From Candidatus Chryseobacterium colombiense (GTDB taxonomy: Bacteria > Bacteroidota > Bacteroidia > Flavobacteriales > Weeksellaceae), in assembly GCA_029203185.1 (NCBI GenBank), contig CP119310.1, positions 3,726,001 to 3,790,000 of the forward strand: 64,000 bases of DNA, given 5' to 3'. Shown here piece after piece: positions 39,712-48,200 of the stretch. Position 1 is the first letter of the stretch. Every line of letters starts with the position of its first letter. The notes beneath the pieces were generated by a model that was not told where the DNA came from, ran no database searches, and saw only the letters and a program-made list of their open reading frames with translations. A program made the translations under genes and the position numbers.

Positions 39712-39780
39712 TTAATCCTAAGATGTTGGTTCGACTCCAGAATAAATCTGAAAATGATTTATATAAGGGTTTTCTCGTCT
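39712..39780 (+). ncRNA. Permuted tRNA-like gene P5 (Asn-type 3' half)
   Basis: The 3' half starts at GTTAATCC, that is at position 34 of an Asn-type anticodon loop, as if cut between U33 and G34. T arm TTGG-TTCGACT-CCAG; acceptor ATAAATC (39743-39749) pairs 7 of 7 with GATTTAT (39757-39763) over the linker TGAAAAT. The D arm that should follow is missing or reduced. Confidence 0.65.
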
Positions 39781-39836
39781 TTTGCCTCTTTTTAATTTAA
39801 AAATTTACGGATAAGTGTCGTAGAGAAAGGTTACTT

Positions 39837-39983
<147 letters not shown>

Positions 39984-40076
39984 AGCGGCGCTCTGAAAAG
40001 AGCACAAATACCTTTTTCGTTTTTTACCTTGTCTGTTTAAAAATAAAAACAAGTGCCGTAGAATAGTATTACTTCG

Positions 40077-40174
40077 CTCATCACGACGGGGTCGCGGGTT
40101 CGAGTCCCGTCTTTTCCACCATAAAACACAAAAATAATATAGGAAAAGTAGCTCAGTTGGTTAGAGCACGACAT
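40077..40174 (+). ncRNA. Permuted tRNA-like gene P6 (Met, CAT)
   Basis: 3' half: loop CTCATCA (anticodon CAT), stem strand CGACG, T arm GCGGG-TTCGAGT-CCCGT, acceptor CTTTTCC (40111-40117) then ACCA, so CCA is encoded. After 20 nt the 5' half follows: GGAAAAG (40142-40148), D arm GCTC/GAGC, then CACG. Acceptor strands pair 7 of 7 without mismatch. This is the clearest permuted gene. Confidence 0.78.
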
Positions 40175-40237
40175 TGCACTTTTTGATTGTTGCCTTGTTT
40201 AAAAATAATAAAAGTGTCGTAGAAAAAAGTTACTTCG

Positions 40238-40318
40238 TTACCATTGAAAGGGGAGGAATAATGTAGTCAGTTATTCTGTCAAAATTATCCGGTTCGACTC
40301 CGGCATAACGTTGCCCCA
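40238..40318 (+). ncRNA. Orphan tRNA-like 3' portion at array end
   Basis: After the last repeat block the sequence contains a T arm CCGG-TTCGACT-CCGG (40290-40304) and ends GTTGCCCC; GGGG at 40249-40252 may pair with CCCC. No clear anticodon arm or permuted partner is visible. Confidence 0.45.
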
Positions 40319-40341
40319 TTACTTTTTTTGATAATTACCTT

Positions 40342-40947
40342 TTATTTTCTCTCCAAATTTTCTATCCTTTCCAAAATACTGGCAAGGATATTTTTTTGTT
40401 CAAAGGAAAAGTAACCTATTATTTTATAATAAGGCTCTTTATTTTTGGTGTCTGTATTGGTAACTGCTTTCAGGGTTTCGTTTTTTAAAGTGTAAAGCGT
40501 TTGGGATATTTCATTTTGAGGATTGGCGAGTTTTAAAAAAAGAATATCGCCTGTCTGATAATGTGAAAAAGTTGGGCTGCTCAGAGTAAATTCATAGACA
40601 AAATCTGAATTTGCTAAAATTTTTTGCATGATCTTTTCTTCTGCTGAAATCTCCTGCTTCTGAATAGAGAGTTGCGAAGAGGTAGGGGTTTCATTTACAA
40701 ACATCAAGCTGTCAATATTGGATGGACTGGCTAAATGATTTACCTGAAGGGTTTTGGTAAGAAAGTCATCAAGGTCGAGGCTAAAATAATGAGCAACTTT
40801 TAAAACAGTTTCGATCTTAGGCTCAGCTCTGCCTTCCTCGTAGGCACTTATGACTCCTCGGTTTAATTCGAAGAGATCTGCGAAAGCTTTCTGACTCAGG
40901 CCTTTAACTTGTCTTATTTTCTTGATGTTTACGCCGAAAAAACTCAT
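40342..40947 (-). CDS. XRE-family transcriptional regulator
   Basis: 201 residues. The N-terminal helix-turn-helix (KKIRQVKGLSQKAFADLFEL, then NRGVISAYEEGRAEPKI) is followed by a C-terminal half resembling an S24-like or beta-barrel region (FTLSSPTFSHYQTGDILFLK) without a visible Ser-Lys catalytic pair. It is divergent from the YbjN / PspA / flotillin cluster and most likely controls it and itself: TTGCAAATA and TATTTGCAA (40964-40972, 41005-41013) form an inverted repeat in the shared promoter region. It borders the RNA array but its operator differs from the regulon palindrome. Confidence 0.85.
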   Translation of the reverse strand: MSFFGVNIKKIRQVKGLSQKAFADLFELNRGVISAYEEGRAEPKIETVLKVAHYFSLDLDDFLTKTLQVNHLASPSNIDSLMFVNETPTSSQLSIQKQEISAEEKIMQKILANSDFVYEFTLSSPTFSHYQTGDILFLKLANPQNEISQTLYTLKNETLKAVTNTDTKNKEPYYKIIGYFSFEQKNILASILERIENLERK

Positions 40948-40963
40948 AGCTATCTAATCCTTT

Positions 40964-41037
40964 TTGCAAATATAAGGCAAAATGTTAAAAATAATTGCTA
41001 AAAATATTTGCAATCCTAAAATTTAATTCTATATTTG
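40964..41037. promoter_or_regulatory. Divergent promoter region with inverted repeat
   Basis: TTGCAAATA (40964-40972) and TATTTGCAA (41005-41013) are perfect inverses 32 bp apart. The -7 element of the rightward unit is TATATTTG (41030-41037); that of the XRE gene is TATATTTG on the minus strand (40967-40974), overlapping one arm, as expected for autorepression. Confidence 0.75.
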
Positions 41038-41067
41038 TATCATACAATCGTGAATAAAGGATCAAAT

Positions 41068-41463
41068 ATGAAGAATAAAAATTTTGAAAAAGTAAAAGAG
41101 TGGCTGTTGGATTATGAGTTCAATGTGACCTTTGAAGATGAAGGGCAGTCAATTCTGATCATTGAAAAAGAATCGAACGGAATTAAAAATATGATTTTGA
41201 TTATTTCTGATTCTATACTGATCATGGAGCAGTTTCTTTTTGAAATTAAACATCCAACCGAGTCGATCTACAGAACTTTGTTACAGAAAAACAGAGATAT
41301 TGTACATGGAGCTTTTGTATTGGACGGATCCGGGAAAAGAGTGATCTTCAGAGATACGCTTCCCACAGATAATATGGCACAGAATGAAGTGATGGCTTCC
41401 ATCAATTCTCTGGGGATTCTTGTAGGAGAATTCAATACGGAAATGATTAATATGAGTAAATAA
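41068..41463 (+). CDS. YbjN-like small protein
   Basis: I use ATG 41068 (131 residues) because AAAGGA precedes it; the TTG at 41035 overlaps the promoter. The protein resembles YbjN/YjfI-type folds (FEKVKEWLLDYEFNVTFEDE, MILIISDSILIMEQFLFEI), small type III-chaperone-like domains. Homologues stand at the head of PspA-flotillin operons. No catalytic motif. Starts a five-gene cluster with the PspA gene 17 nt after its stop. Confidence 0.7.
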   Translation: MKNKNFEKVKEWLLDYEFNVTFEDEGQSILIIEKESNGIKNMILIISDSILIMEQFLFEIKHPTESIYRTLLQKNRDIVHGAFVLDGSGKRVIFRDTLPTDNMAQNEVMASINSLGILVGEFNTEMINMSK

Positions 41464-41480
41464 AATAAAAAAATATTGAT

Positions 41481-42182
41481 ATGAATATTTTTAAAAGACT
41501 GTTTAATATAGGAAAAGCTGAAATTCACTCAGCAATCGACGGATTTGAAGATCCGATTAAACTTACAGAACAAGGAATAAGAGATATGAAAGAACAGTTG
41601 GCGAAAAGCGTTGAGGCTTTAGCTCAGCTGAAAGCGCTGTCGATCCGTAAAAAAAATGAATCGGAGCGAGAAGATCAGACTGCTAAAGATTATTATGGAA
41701 AAGCTATTGTTTTGGTCCAAAAAGCTGAAAAAGGAGAAGTTTCTGCGGAAGAAGCCGATCGTTTGGCAAAAGAAGCGTTAAAAAAACAGACCGCAGCTCA
41801 GGAAAATGCAGTACATCTGAATAAGGAACATGAAAAACTTCATGCGGAATGCGAAAAAATGCAGACTAATATCAATACGCTGAAATCCAACATTGCGAAA
41901 TGGGAAAATGAACTGAAAACTTTAAAAGCGAGAGTTCAGGTGAGTGAAGCGACAAAAGATATTAATAAGCAAATGACGCAGATCGACACGCATTCTACAG
42001 TCAATATGCTCGAAAAATTGAAAGAGAGAGTTGTGCAGCAGGAAGCTTTGGCAGAAGCATATTTGGATATATCAAATGCAGGAAAGTCGATTGATGATGA
42101 AATTGATGCGGTAGTAAAAAATGATGAGACACAAGCTGAGGATGCTTTGAAAAAATTAAAGGAATCCCTTAAAAAAGAATAA
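41481..42182 (+). CDS. PspA/IM30 family protein
   Basis: 233 residues, almost wholly coiled coil, opening MNIFKRLFNIGKAEIHSAID and with the family stretch EDPIKLTEQGIRDMKEQLAK. ESCRT-III-like PspA proteins bind and remodel the inner membrane under stress. It lies between the YbjN-like and NfeD-like genes, an arrangement known from YjfJ and YqiJK-type loci. The C-terminal end is acidic. Stop is 2 nt before the next start. Confidence 0.9.
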   Translation: MNIFKRLFNIGKAEIHSAIDGFEDPIKLTEQGIRDMKEQLAKSVEALAQLKALSIRKKNESEREDQTAKDYYGKAIVLVQKAEKGEVSAEEADRLAKEALKKQTAAQENAVHLNKEHEKLHAECEKMQTNINTLKSNIAKWENELKTLKARVQVSEATKDINKQMTQIDTHSTVNMLEKLKERVVQQEALAEAYLDISNAGKSIDDEIDAVVKNDETQAEDALKKLKESLKKE

Positions 42183-42184
42183 CG

Positions 42185-42832
42185 ATGAATTTTCAGGAAT
42201 TTTTGAATGTAGCTTTTTCTCCGGTCAATACGGTTCTTAGTGTTTTGCTGATCCTTTCAGCATTGTACTGGGTGTTTACGATTGTTACAGGATTGGATAT
42301 TGATGTCGGAATAGATGCCGATATTGATACAGATTTTGATGCACCGGATGGTCATGTTCATATTCCTGAAGATCCTTCGGCGTGGGTTCAGTTTCTGAAG
42401 TTTTTGAATCTGGATATCGTTCCGATGACTTATTTTCTGACGCTTACATTGCTTTTTACCTGGCTGGGTTCGGTGTATCTTACAATGTTTCTGCCAATGC
42501 CTACCTGGTTGGGAATCGTTATCATATTGCCACTCTTGATCGGAAGTATATTATTGACAAAAATTATGCTCAAACCGTTAAATCCTTTCTTTAAGGAAAT
42601 TAATCATAAAGGAGAACGCCCGCATGATTTTCTTGGAAGAGAGGGCAGGATGAAATCCAGTATCAACGGAACAAAAACAGGAATACTGGAGGTTTTTATC
42701 GGAAGTGATCCTATGACGCTTATGGTGAAAAGTAAAAATGGCGAAATGATAGAACATGGTGACCGTGTTGTCATTGTAGACGAAGATCCGGATAAAAGAA
42801 TATACTATGTAGCTAAAGAATTACACCTTTAA
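42185..42832 (+). CDS. NfeD/YqiJ-like membrane protein with OB-fold
   Basis: 215 residues. A first hydrophobic segment (TVLSVLLILSALYWVFTIVT), an acidic Asp-rich loop (residues 38-58), two more membrane helices (YFLTLTLLFTWLGSVYLTMF and a third), then a C-terminal OB-like domain starting HDFLGREGRMKSSIN. NfeD/YqiJ proteins work with flotillins in membrane microdomains. The flotillin gene begins 106 nt downstream. Good agreement in order and size. Confidence 0.8.
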   Translation: MNFQEFLNVAFSPVNTVLSVLLILSALYWVFTIVTGLDIDVGIDADIDTDFDAPDGHVHIPEDPSAWVQFLKFLNLDIVPMTYFLTLTLLFTWLGSVYLTMFLPMPTWLGIVIILPLLIGSILLTKIMLKPLNPFFKEINHKGERPHDFLGREGRMKSSINGTKTGILEVFIGSDPMTLMVKSKNGEMIEHGDRVVIVDEDPDKRIYYVAKELHL

Positions 42833-42938
42833 AAAAATAAAATGCTAATGATTTTCATGGAAATTTTGAATTTTCTCCTTGATCTTTTTCTTTAAAAATT
42901 AAATAAAAAACACATTAAAATATATAAACTATAACATT

Positions 42939-44948
42939 ATGAATATGCCTTTAATTGTAGGAATTGTTGTTGCGGTAATCGCATCTATCGGATTGATTTT
43001 CTGGATTCTTTCAATGTATAAAAAAACTGTACAGGGAATCGTTATTTTAAGAACAGGATATGGAGGAACAAAAGTCTTTTTCAATGCCGGAATTGTAATC
43101 CCGATCATTCACAGAATGGAATCGATGGATATTTCAGTGAAAAAGCTGGAAATTTCAAGAGAGGGAAGAGCGGGGTTGATCTGTAAAGACAATATGAGAG
43201 CCGATATTCAGGTGGCTTTCTTCATCAGAGTCAATAAATCTGTTGATGATATTGTAAACGTTGGCCAGACGATCGGTTGTCAGAGAGCTTCAGATATCAA
43301 TACCCTTAGAGAATTATTTGAAGCCAAATTCTCAGAAGCCTTAAAAACAGTAGGTAAAAAATTTGAATTCATTGAACTGTATGAAGCAAGAAGCGAATTC
43401 CGTCAGGAGATTTTAGATATTATCGGGACAGACTTAAATGGATATGTGTTAGATGACTGCGCGATCGATTACCTGGAGCAGACCTCAATTGAAAACTTAG
43501 ATAAAGACAATATTCTTGATTCTGAAGGGATTAAAAAAATCACAGAATTAACGGCAACTCAAAATATTAAAGCCAATCAGGTTCGCAGGGATGAGGAAAA
43601 AACCATCACTAAGCAAAATGTAGAAGCCCGTGAAGCGATTTTGGAGCTGGAAAAACAACTGGCTGAAAAAGAAGAATCTCAAAAAAGAGAAGTAGCTAAT
43701 ATCAAAGCACGTGAAAATGCTGAAATTCTAAAAGTGGATGAAGAAGAAAGATTAAAATATGAAACCGTTCGTATTGCCACGGAGGAAAAACTTCAGATCG
43801 CCGAAGAAAACAAACAGAGACAGGTGGTTATTGCTGCTAAAAATAAAGAACGTGCCGATTTGGTAGAAACGGAAAGGGTGCAGAAAGACAAAATGTTGGA
43901 AGCAACAGAAAGAGAGCGAATTGTTTCTTTGGCACAGATTGAAAAAGATAAAGCGATAGAACTGGAGAAGAAAAGCATTCAGGATGCAATCCGTGAGCGT
44001 TTAACAATGGAGAAAACCGTGGTGGAAGAACAGCAGGGAATCAAAGATCTTGAAGCTTTCAAAACTGCAGAAAGAAATAAGCAGGTTGAAATAACCTTAG
44101 CAACTCAGGAAGCGGAAAAGAAATTGATCGGAGAAACGAGAGCTGCCGAAGCAAGAAAATTAGCAGCAGAAAAAGATGCTCAGAAATATGTAATTGAAGC
44201 ACAGGCCAAAAGAGATGCTGCAGAAAAAGAAGCAGAAGCTCGTAAGATCATCGCAGATGCAAAAGCAAAAGAAGAAGCTACGGTAGGTTTATCTGAAGCA
44301 CAGGTAATGCAGGCAAAAGCAGAAGCTTTAGAAAGACAGGGAATTGTAGAAGCTGTCGTGATTGAGAAAAAAGCGGATGCCATCAGAAAAGAAGGAATTG
44401 CTCAGGCTGAAGTCATCAAAGAAAAAGCATTGGCAGAAGCGGCAGGAATTACCGAAAAAGCAGAAGCGATGAAGAAGCTGAATGATGCCGGAAAAGATCA
44501 CGAAGAATTCCGTCTGACCTTAGCAAAAGAAAAAGAAGTTGAACTGGCTCAGATTTCAATCCAGAAAGACATTGCACAGGCTCAGGCTGGAGTTTTGGCT
44601 GAAGCGTTCAAAACTGCAAAAATTGATATCGTGGGTGGAGACAATACCTTCTTTGATAATGTGGTTCGTCAGGTTTCTGCAGGAAAGGGACTGGATAAAT
44701 TTATCAGCCACAGTGAAAATGCTCAGTTGGTGAAAGAAAATCTTTTGGGAGATGGTGAAAACTTAATTTCCAAAGTGATGGGAATGGTTGATAAATACAA
44801 TATTTCTTCTGAAGATATCAAAAACATGAGTATTGCAAGCCTTATTTTCAAATTGAATAATATGGCCAATCAGCAGGAAAGAGGTCTTCTGGACAGAGCG
44901 ATGGATATGGCAAAACATTTGGGAATAGACCAGAAACCCATCAGATAA
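42939..44948 (+). CDS. Flotillin-like SPFH protein (YqiK type)
   Basis: 669 residues. N-terminal membrane helix (LIVGIVVAVIASIGLIFWIL), SPFH domain (about 30-200, with ISREGRAGLICKDNMRADIQ), then a very long Ala/Glu/Lys-rich coiled coil (residues 210-560), and a C-terminal oligomerisation region. It would form rings in the inner membrane. Together with the NfeD-like and PspA genes it makes a membrane-stress module, here joined to the giant AAA+ ATPase. A terminator follows at 44971. Confidence 0.9.
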   Translation: MNMPLIVGIVVAVIASIGLIFWILSMYKKTVQGIVILRTGYGGTKVFFNAGIVIPIIHRMESMDISVKKLEISREGRAGLICKDNMRADIQVAFFIRVNKSVDDIVNVGQTIGCQRASDINTLRELFEAKFSEALKTVGKKFEFIELYEARSEFRQEILDIIGTDLNGYVLDDCAIDYLEQTSIENLDKDNILDSEGIKKITELTATQNIKANQVRRDEEKTITKQNVEAREAILELEKQLAEKEESQKREVANIKARENAEILKVDEEERLKYETVRIATEEKLQIAEENKQRQVVIAAKNKERADLVETERVQKDKMLEATERERIVSLAQIEKDKAIELEKKSIQDAIRERLTMEKTVVEEQQGIKDLEAFKTAERNKQVEITLATQEAEKKLIGETRAAEARKLAAEKDAQKYVIEAQAKRDAAEKEAEARKIIADAKAKEEATVGLSEAQVMQAKAEALERQGIVEAVVIEKKADAIRKEGIAQAEVIKEKALAEAAGITEKAEAMKKLNDAGKDHEEFRLTLAKEKEVELAQISIQKDIAQAQAGVLAEAFKTAKIDIVGGDNTFFDNVVRQVSAGKGLDKFISHSENAQLVKENLLGDGENLISKVMGMVDKYNISSEDIKNMSIASLIFKLNNMANQQERGLLDRAMDMAKHLGIDQKPIR

Positions 44949-44970
44949 AAACACGACTAAATATATTGTA

Positions 44971-45016
44971 AAACTCTCATTGTATACTTTTTAATCATAC
45001 TTTGGGAGTTTTTTAA
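44971..45016 (+). terminator. Terminator after the flotillin gene
   Basis: AAAACTCTCA pairs with TTGGGAGTTTT over ~10 bp across a 24-nt loop, followed by TTTT. Confidence 0.6.
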
Positions 45017-45021
45017 AAAAT

Positions 45022-45145
45022 TTAACCATTAAGATTTTATTAAGGTGTTAAGTTTAATTAAGAAATCAATAGATTTTTATAGCGTGAAACTTAAAGCGAA
45101 ATTAAACTTAATGATTCTTAATTATTTAATAGCCTTGATGGTTAA
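45022..45145. repeat. REP-like element, copy 3
   Basis: Ends TTAACCATTAAG and CTTGATGGTTAA, same family as 1190-1320 and 4726-4851, in the gap before the ATPase gene. Confidence 0.65.
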
Positions 45146-45214
45146 GAAATAAATGTTTTTAACATTACGATGATAGTCTAAAATCTAGCATCTAACATTT
45201 AATATCTCATTACT

Positions 45215-48200
45215 ATGTCAGAAAAATTAAATTCAGGGACATACGAAATTATACAGAACCGTCTGAATGATCAGAAAAGTGATCTGATTCAGCGATTGCA
45301 GCAGCTTAATGAAAAACGGAAAGATATTTTTGGCGGAGTGGATTTCTCTTTAATTGCCAATGAAAGAATTTCCACCGATCACAATTGTGTCGCAAAAGAT
45401 ATTTATTCATTAAAAGACAGTTTGATCTTCGGGTCTAATGCGCACCTCGGGTTGCAGACGGAAATTAATATCACCGATGTTTTTTCAGTTTATAAAATTA
45501 ATAATAACCGTTTTGAACCCCAGGATTCTTCATTAATTAACGATGAAGTATTTATTGATGAATTTAAAAATCTTTATAAATATTACAGAAATACTTTCTT
45601 CGCACGCTTTCACTTCACCGAAAACTATTTATATATGGTTTTTCAGCTGTCTGAAAGTACGACCGATATCAAAGCCTTCAAATGGCTCATTAAAGAAGAT
45701 CAGTTAGTCTATGTTGATTCAAGAAGTGCTTCGGAAGTCACATATCCGCCACAGCATGGTTTTGCCTGGACGAAGGCAACGAGGGATATGCAGCGAAACG
45801 GAAAATTTCCTCACGTTTCTTTAGCAGATAAAGTATTTGTAGAATCCATCGGAGGAGATATCACCATTAAAATTGAAGACAATACCGAAACAGGGAAAGG
45901 AATTTACTCGGAAGATGTCATTCACAAAGACCAGAATCTGGATGATGCTGAAATTCATTTCTGTGATCTGGATAATCTGGTGATTTTTAAAATAAGACCT
46001 TATCAGGAAACAGAACGGTATTTCATTTATAATCATAAAGAAAAAAACGTTTCCAGAGTTGATACTTTAAAACATTCAGGAGTCTTGCTTCCGGAAAATC
46101 AGGGGATTTTATTTTCCAACGGATATGCTTTACAGACCGGAGGTTTAAAAGTGATTTCTCAGGATATTAACAGGCTTCATTATCTGAAAACCATTCAGGA
46201 GCCGAATGGCGAGAACTTTATGTATGTTTTCTATGATGACAAAACCAATAATTATCAGCTGATTTCATACAATATCATCACACAGACCATTGAAACACCG
46301 ATCCGCTGCAGTGGTTATACAATTTTGAACAATGGTGAACTCATTTATCTTCGTGAAAGCGTAGAAACCACCAAACATCATTTGGCTCAAATCTGGCAAA
46401 CTCCTTACTCTAAGGAATTACAGCCAAATCTGGAAAAATCTGACAGCCTTTTATATAAAATCGGCAATAAGGATATTGTCCGGGTAATGGCAGAAAGCCA
46501 GGAACTGATCACGCTTTTGAACAAGAAAGACTCTTACAGCGGATTGTATGATGATATTGTAAAACTTTCGACGGCCATTTTAGACTCTTATTATTTTTTA
46601 AATGATGATGAAGTTCAGAATCTTGATCTTCCTTTAAAAGAAATCAGAAATATAGCTCATTCTGCGATCAATGAATATGAAAAAGTGGTAGAGCAGAAGA
46701 AAAGTACCGCAGAAGCAGTTGAAAAAATCAAAGCAGTCTGTGAGAAAATTCTAGACGATACCAAAAGGATCAATTATTCCCAGCTTACCGATTATATTGA
46801 TATGCTTTCACAAATCCGTGCGTTACGTGGGGAAATTACCGGCGCAAGAGAGTTAAAATATGTGGAAGTTCCTTTACTGGATCAGCTGGAGAAATCTTTA
46901 GCAGACCGTTCAGACGAATTGTCGAATGCCTGTGTGAATTTCCTTTTGCAGGAAAATTCATTAGCTCCCTATCAGCAAAGAGCACAGACAATATCTGAAA
47001 ACATCATCAATCTTCAGAAAGCGATCGATGCAAAAACGATTGATGAAGAAATTACAAATCTTTCCGGGCAGCTTGAGCTTTTGGTGGATATCGTCAATAA
47101 TTTAAAAATTGAAGATACCTCTCATTCAACTCAGATCATTGAGAATATCTCTGTGATTTTTGCAAGGCTGAACCAGGAAAGACTGGAGTTAACCAAACGT
47201 AAAAGAGAAATTTCAGGGAAAGAGCTTTCTGCAGATTTTCAGGCGCAGATGACACTGTTTGATCAGTCGGTCATTAACTTTTTGGAACTTTCTCAAACTC
47301 CTGAAAAATGTGATGAATATCTCACCAAACTTTCCATCCAACTGGAAGAAATGGAAACGAAATTTGTTGATTTTGATGAATTTATTCAGAAAATCGGGGA
47401 GAAAAGAGAAGAGGTTTACGGACATTTCCAGAATAAAAGAGTTCAGCTTACAGAATCGAGAAACAAGCGTACTCAAAGTCTGTACGATTCAGCAAAGAGA
47501 ATTTTAAAATCTGTGCAGACCAAAGCAGAATCTTTTGATTCGGAAAACGAGATCAACGGGTATTTTGCTACAGATCTGATGGTGGAAAAAGTACGGGATC
47601 TTTCAAGGCAGTTGAGCGAAATGGAAGACTCGGCGAAATCGGAAGAAATTCAGACGCTGTTAAAAACCTCTCAACAGGAATCGGTAAGAAAACTTAAGGA
47701 TAAAAAAGAGATTTATGCAGACGGAGATCATGTGATTGCTTTAGGTGATTATAAATTCGCAGTCAATCAGCAGAAGCTGGATCTTACGTTGGTAATGCGA
47801 AATGCACAGTACTATTATCATTTAACCGGAACTGCATTTTATGAGCGGTTGCAATTTGACGCCCTTTCAGACTATAAAGAAGTCTGGAATCAGGAATTTA
47901 TCTCTGAAAACAATGCTGTAAAACGTTTTGAATATCTGGCCTGGAATATATTTTCAAAACATAAAAATATTCAGACTGAAGAGCAAAACCGGGATTTTAT
48001 ACAGCAGTTTATGACTCAGCATTTTGGAGAAGGTTTGGTAAAAGGCATTCACGATGAAGATGCTTTAACGATTGTTTCAAAACTTCAGCAGATCCACAAC
48101 GAATTGGGACTGATGAGGTTTACTTCTGAAGAAAGAGCTTTAGCGCAGTTGTTCTGGAACTTTTTGGAAGACGAAAGAAAAGAATATTATCAAAAACAGT

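Noticed and set aside
40342..40947. XRE regulator as the protein that binds the shared TACGYAA-N5-TTGCGTA sites
   Set aside because: Its own promoter lacks that palindrome and has a different inverted repeat (TTGCAAATA), so there is no support for it.
41035..41067. TTG start for the YbjN-like gene
   Set aside because: The TTG overlaps the -7 element; ATG 41068 with AAAGGA before it is better.
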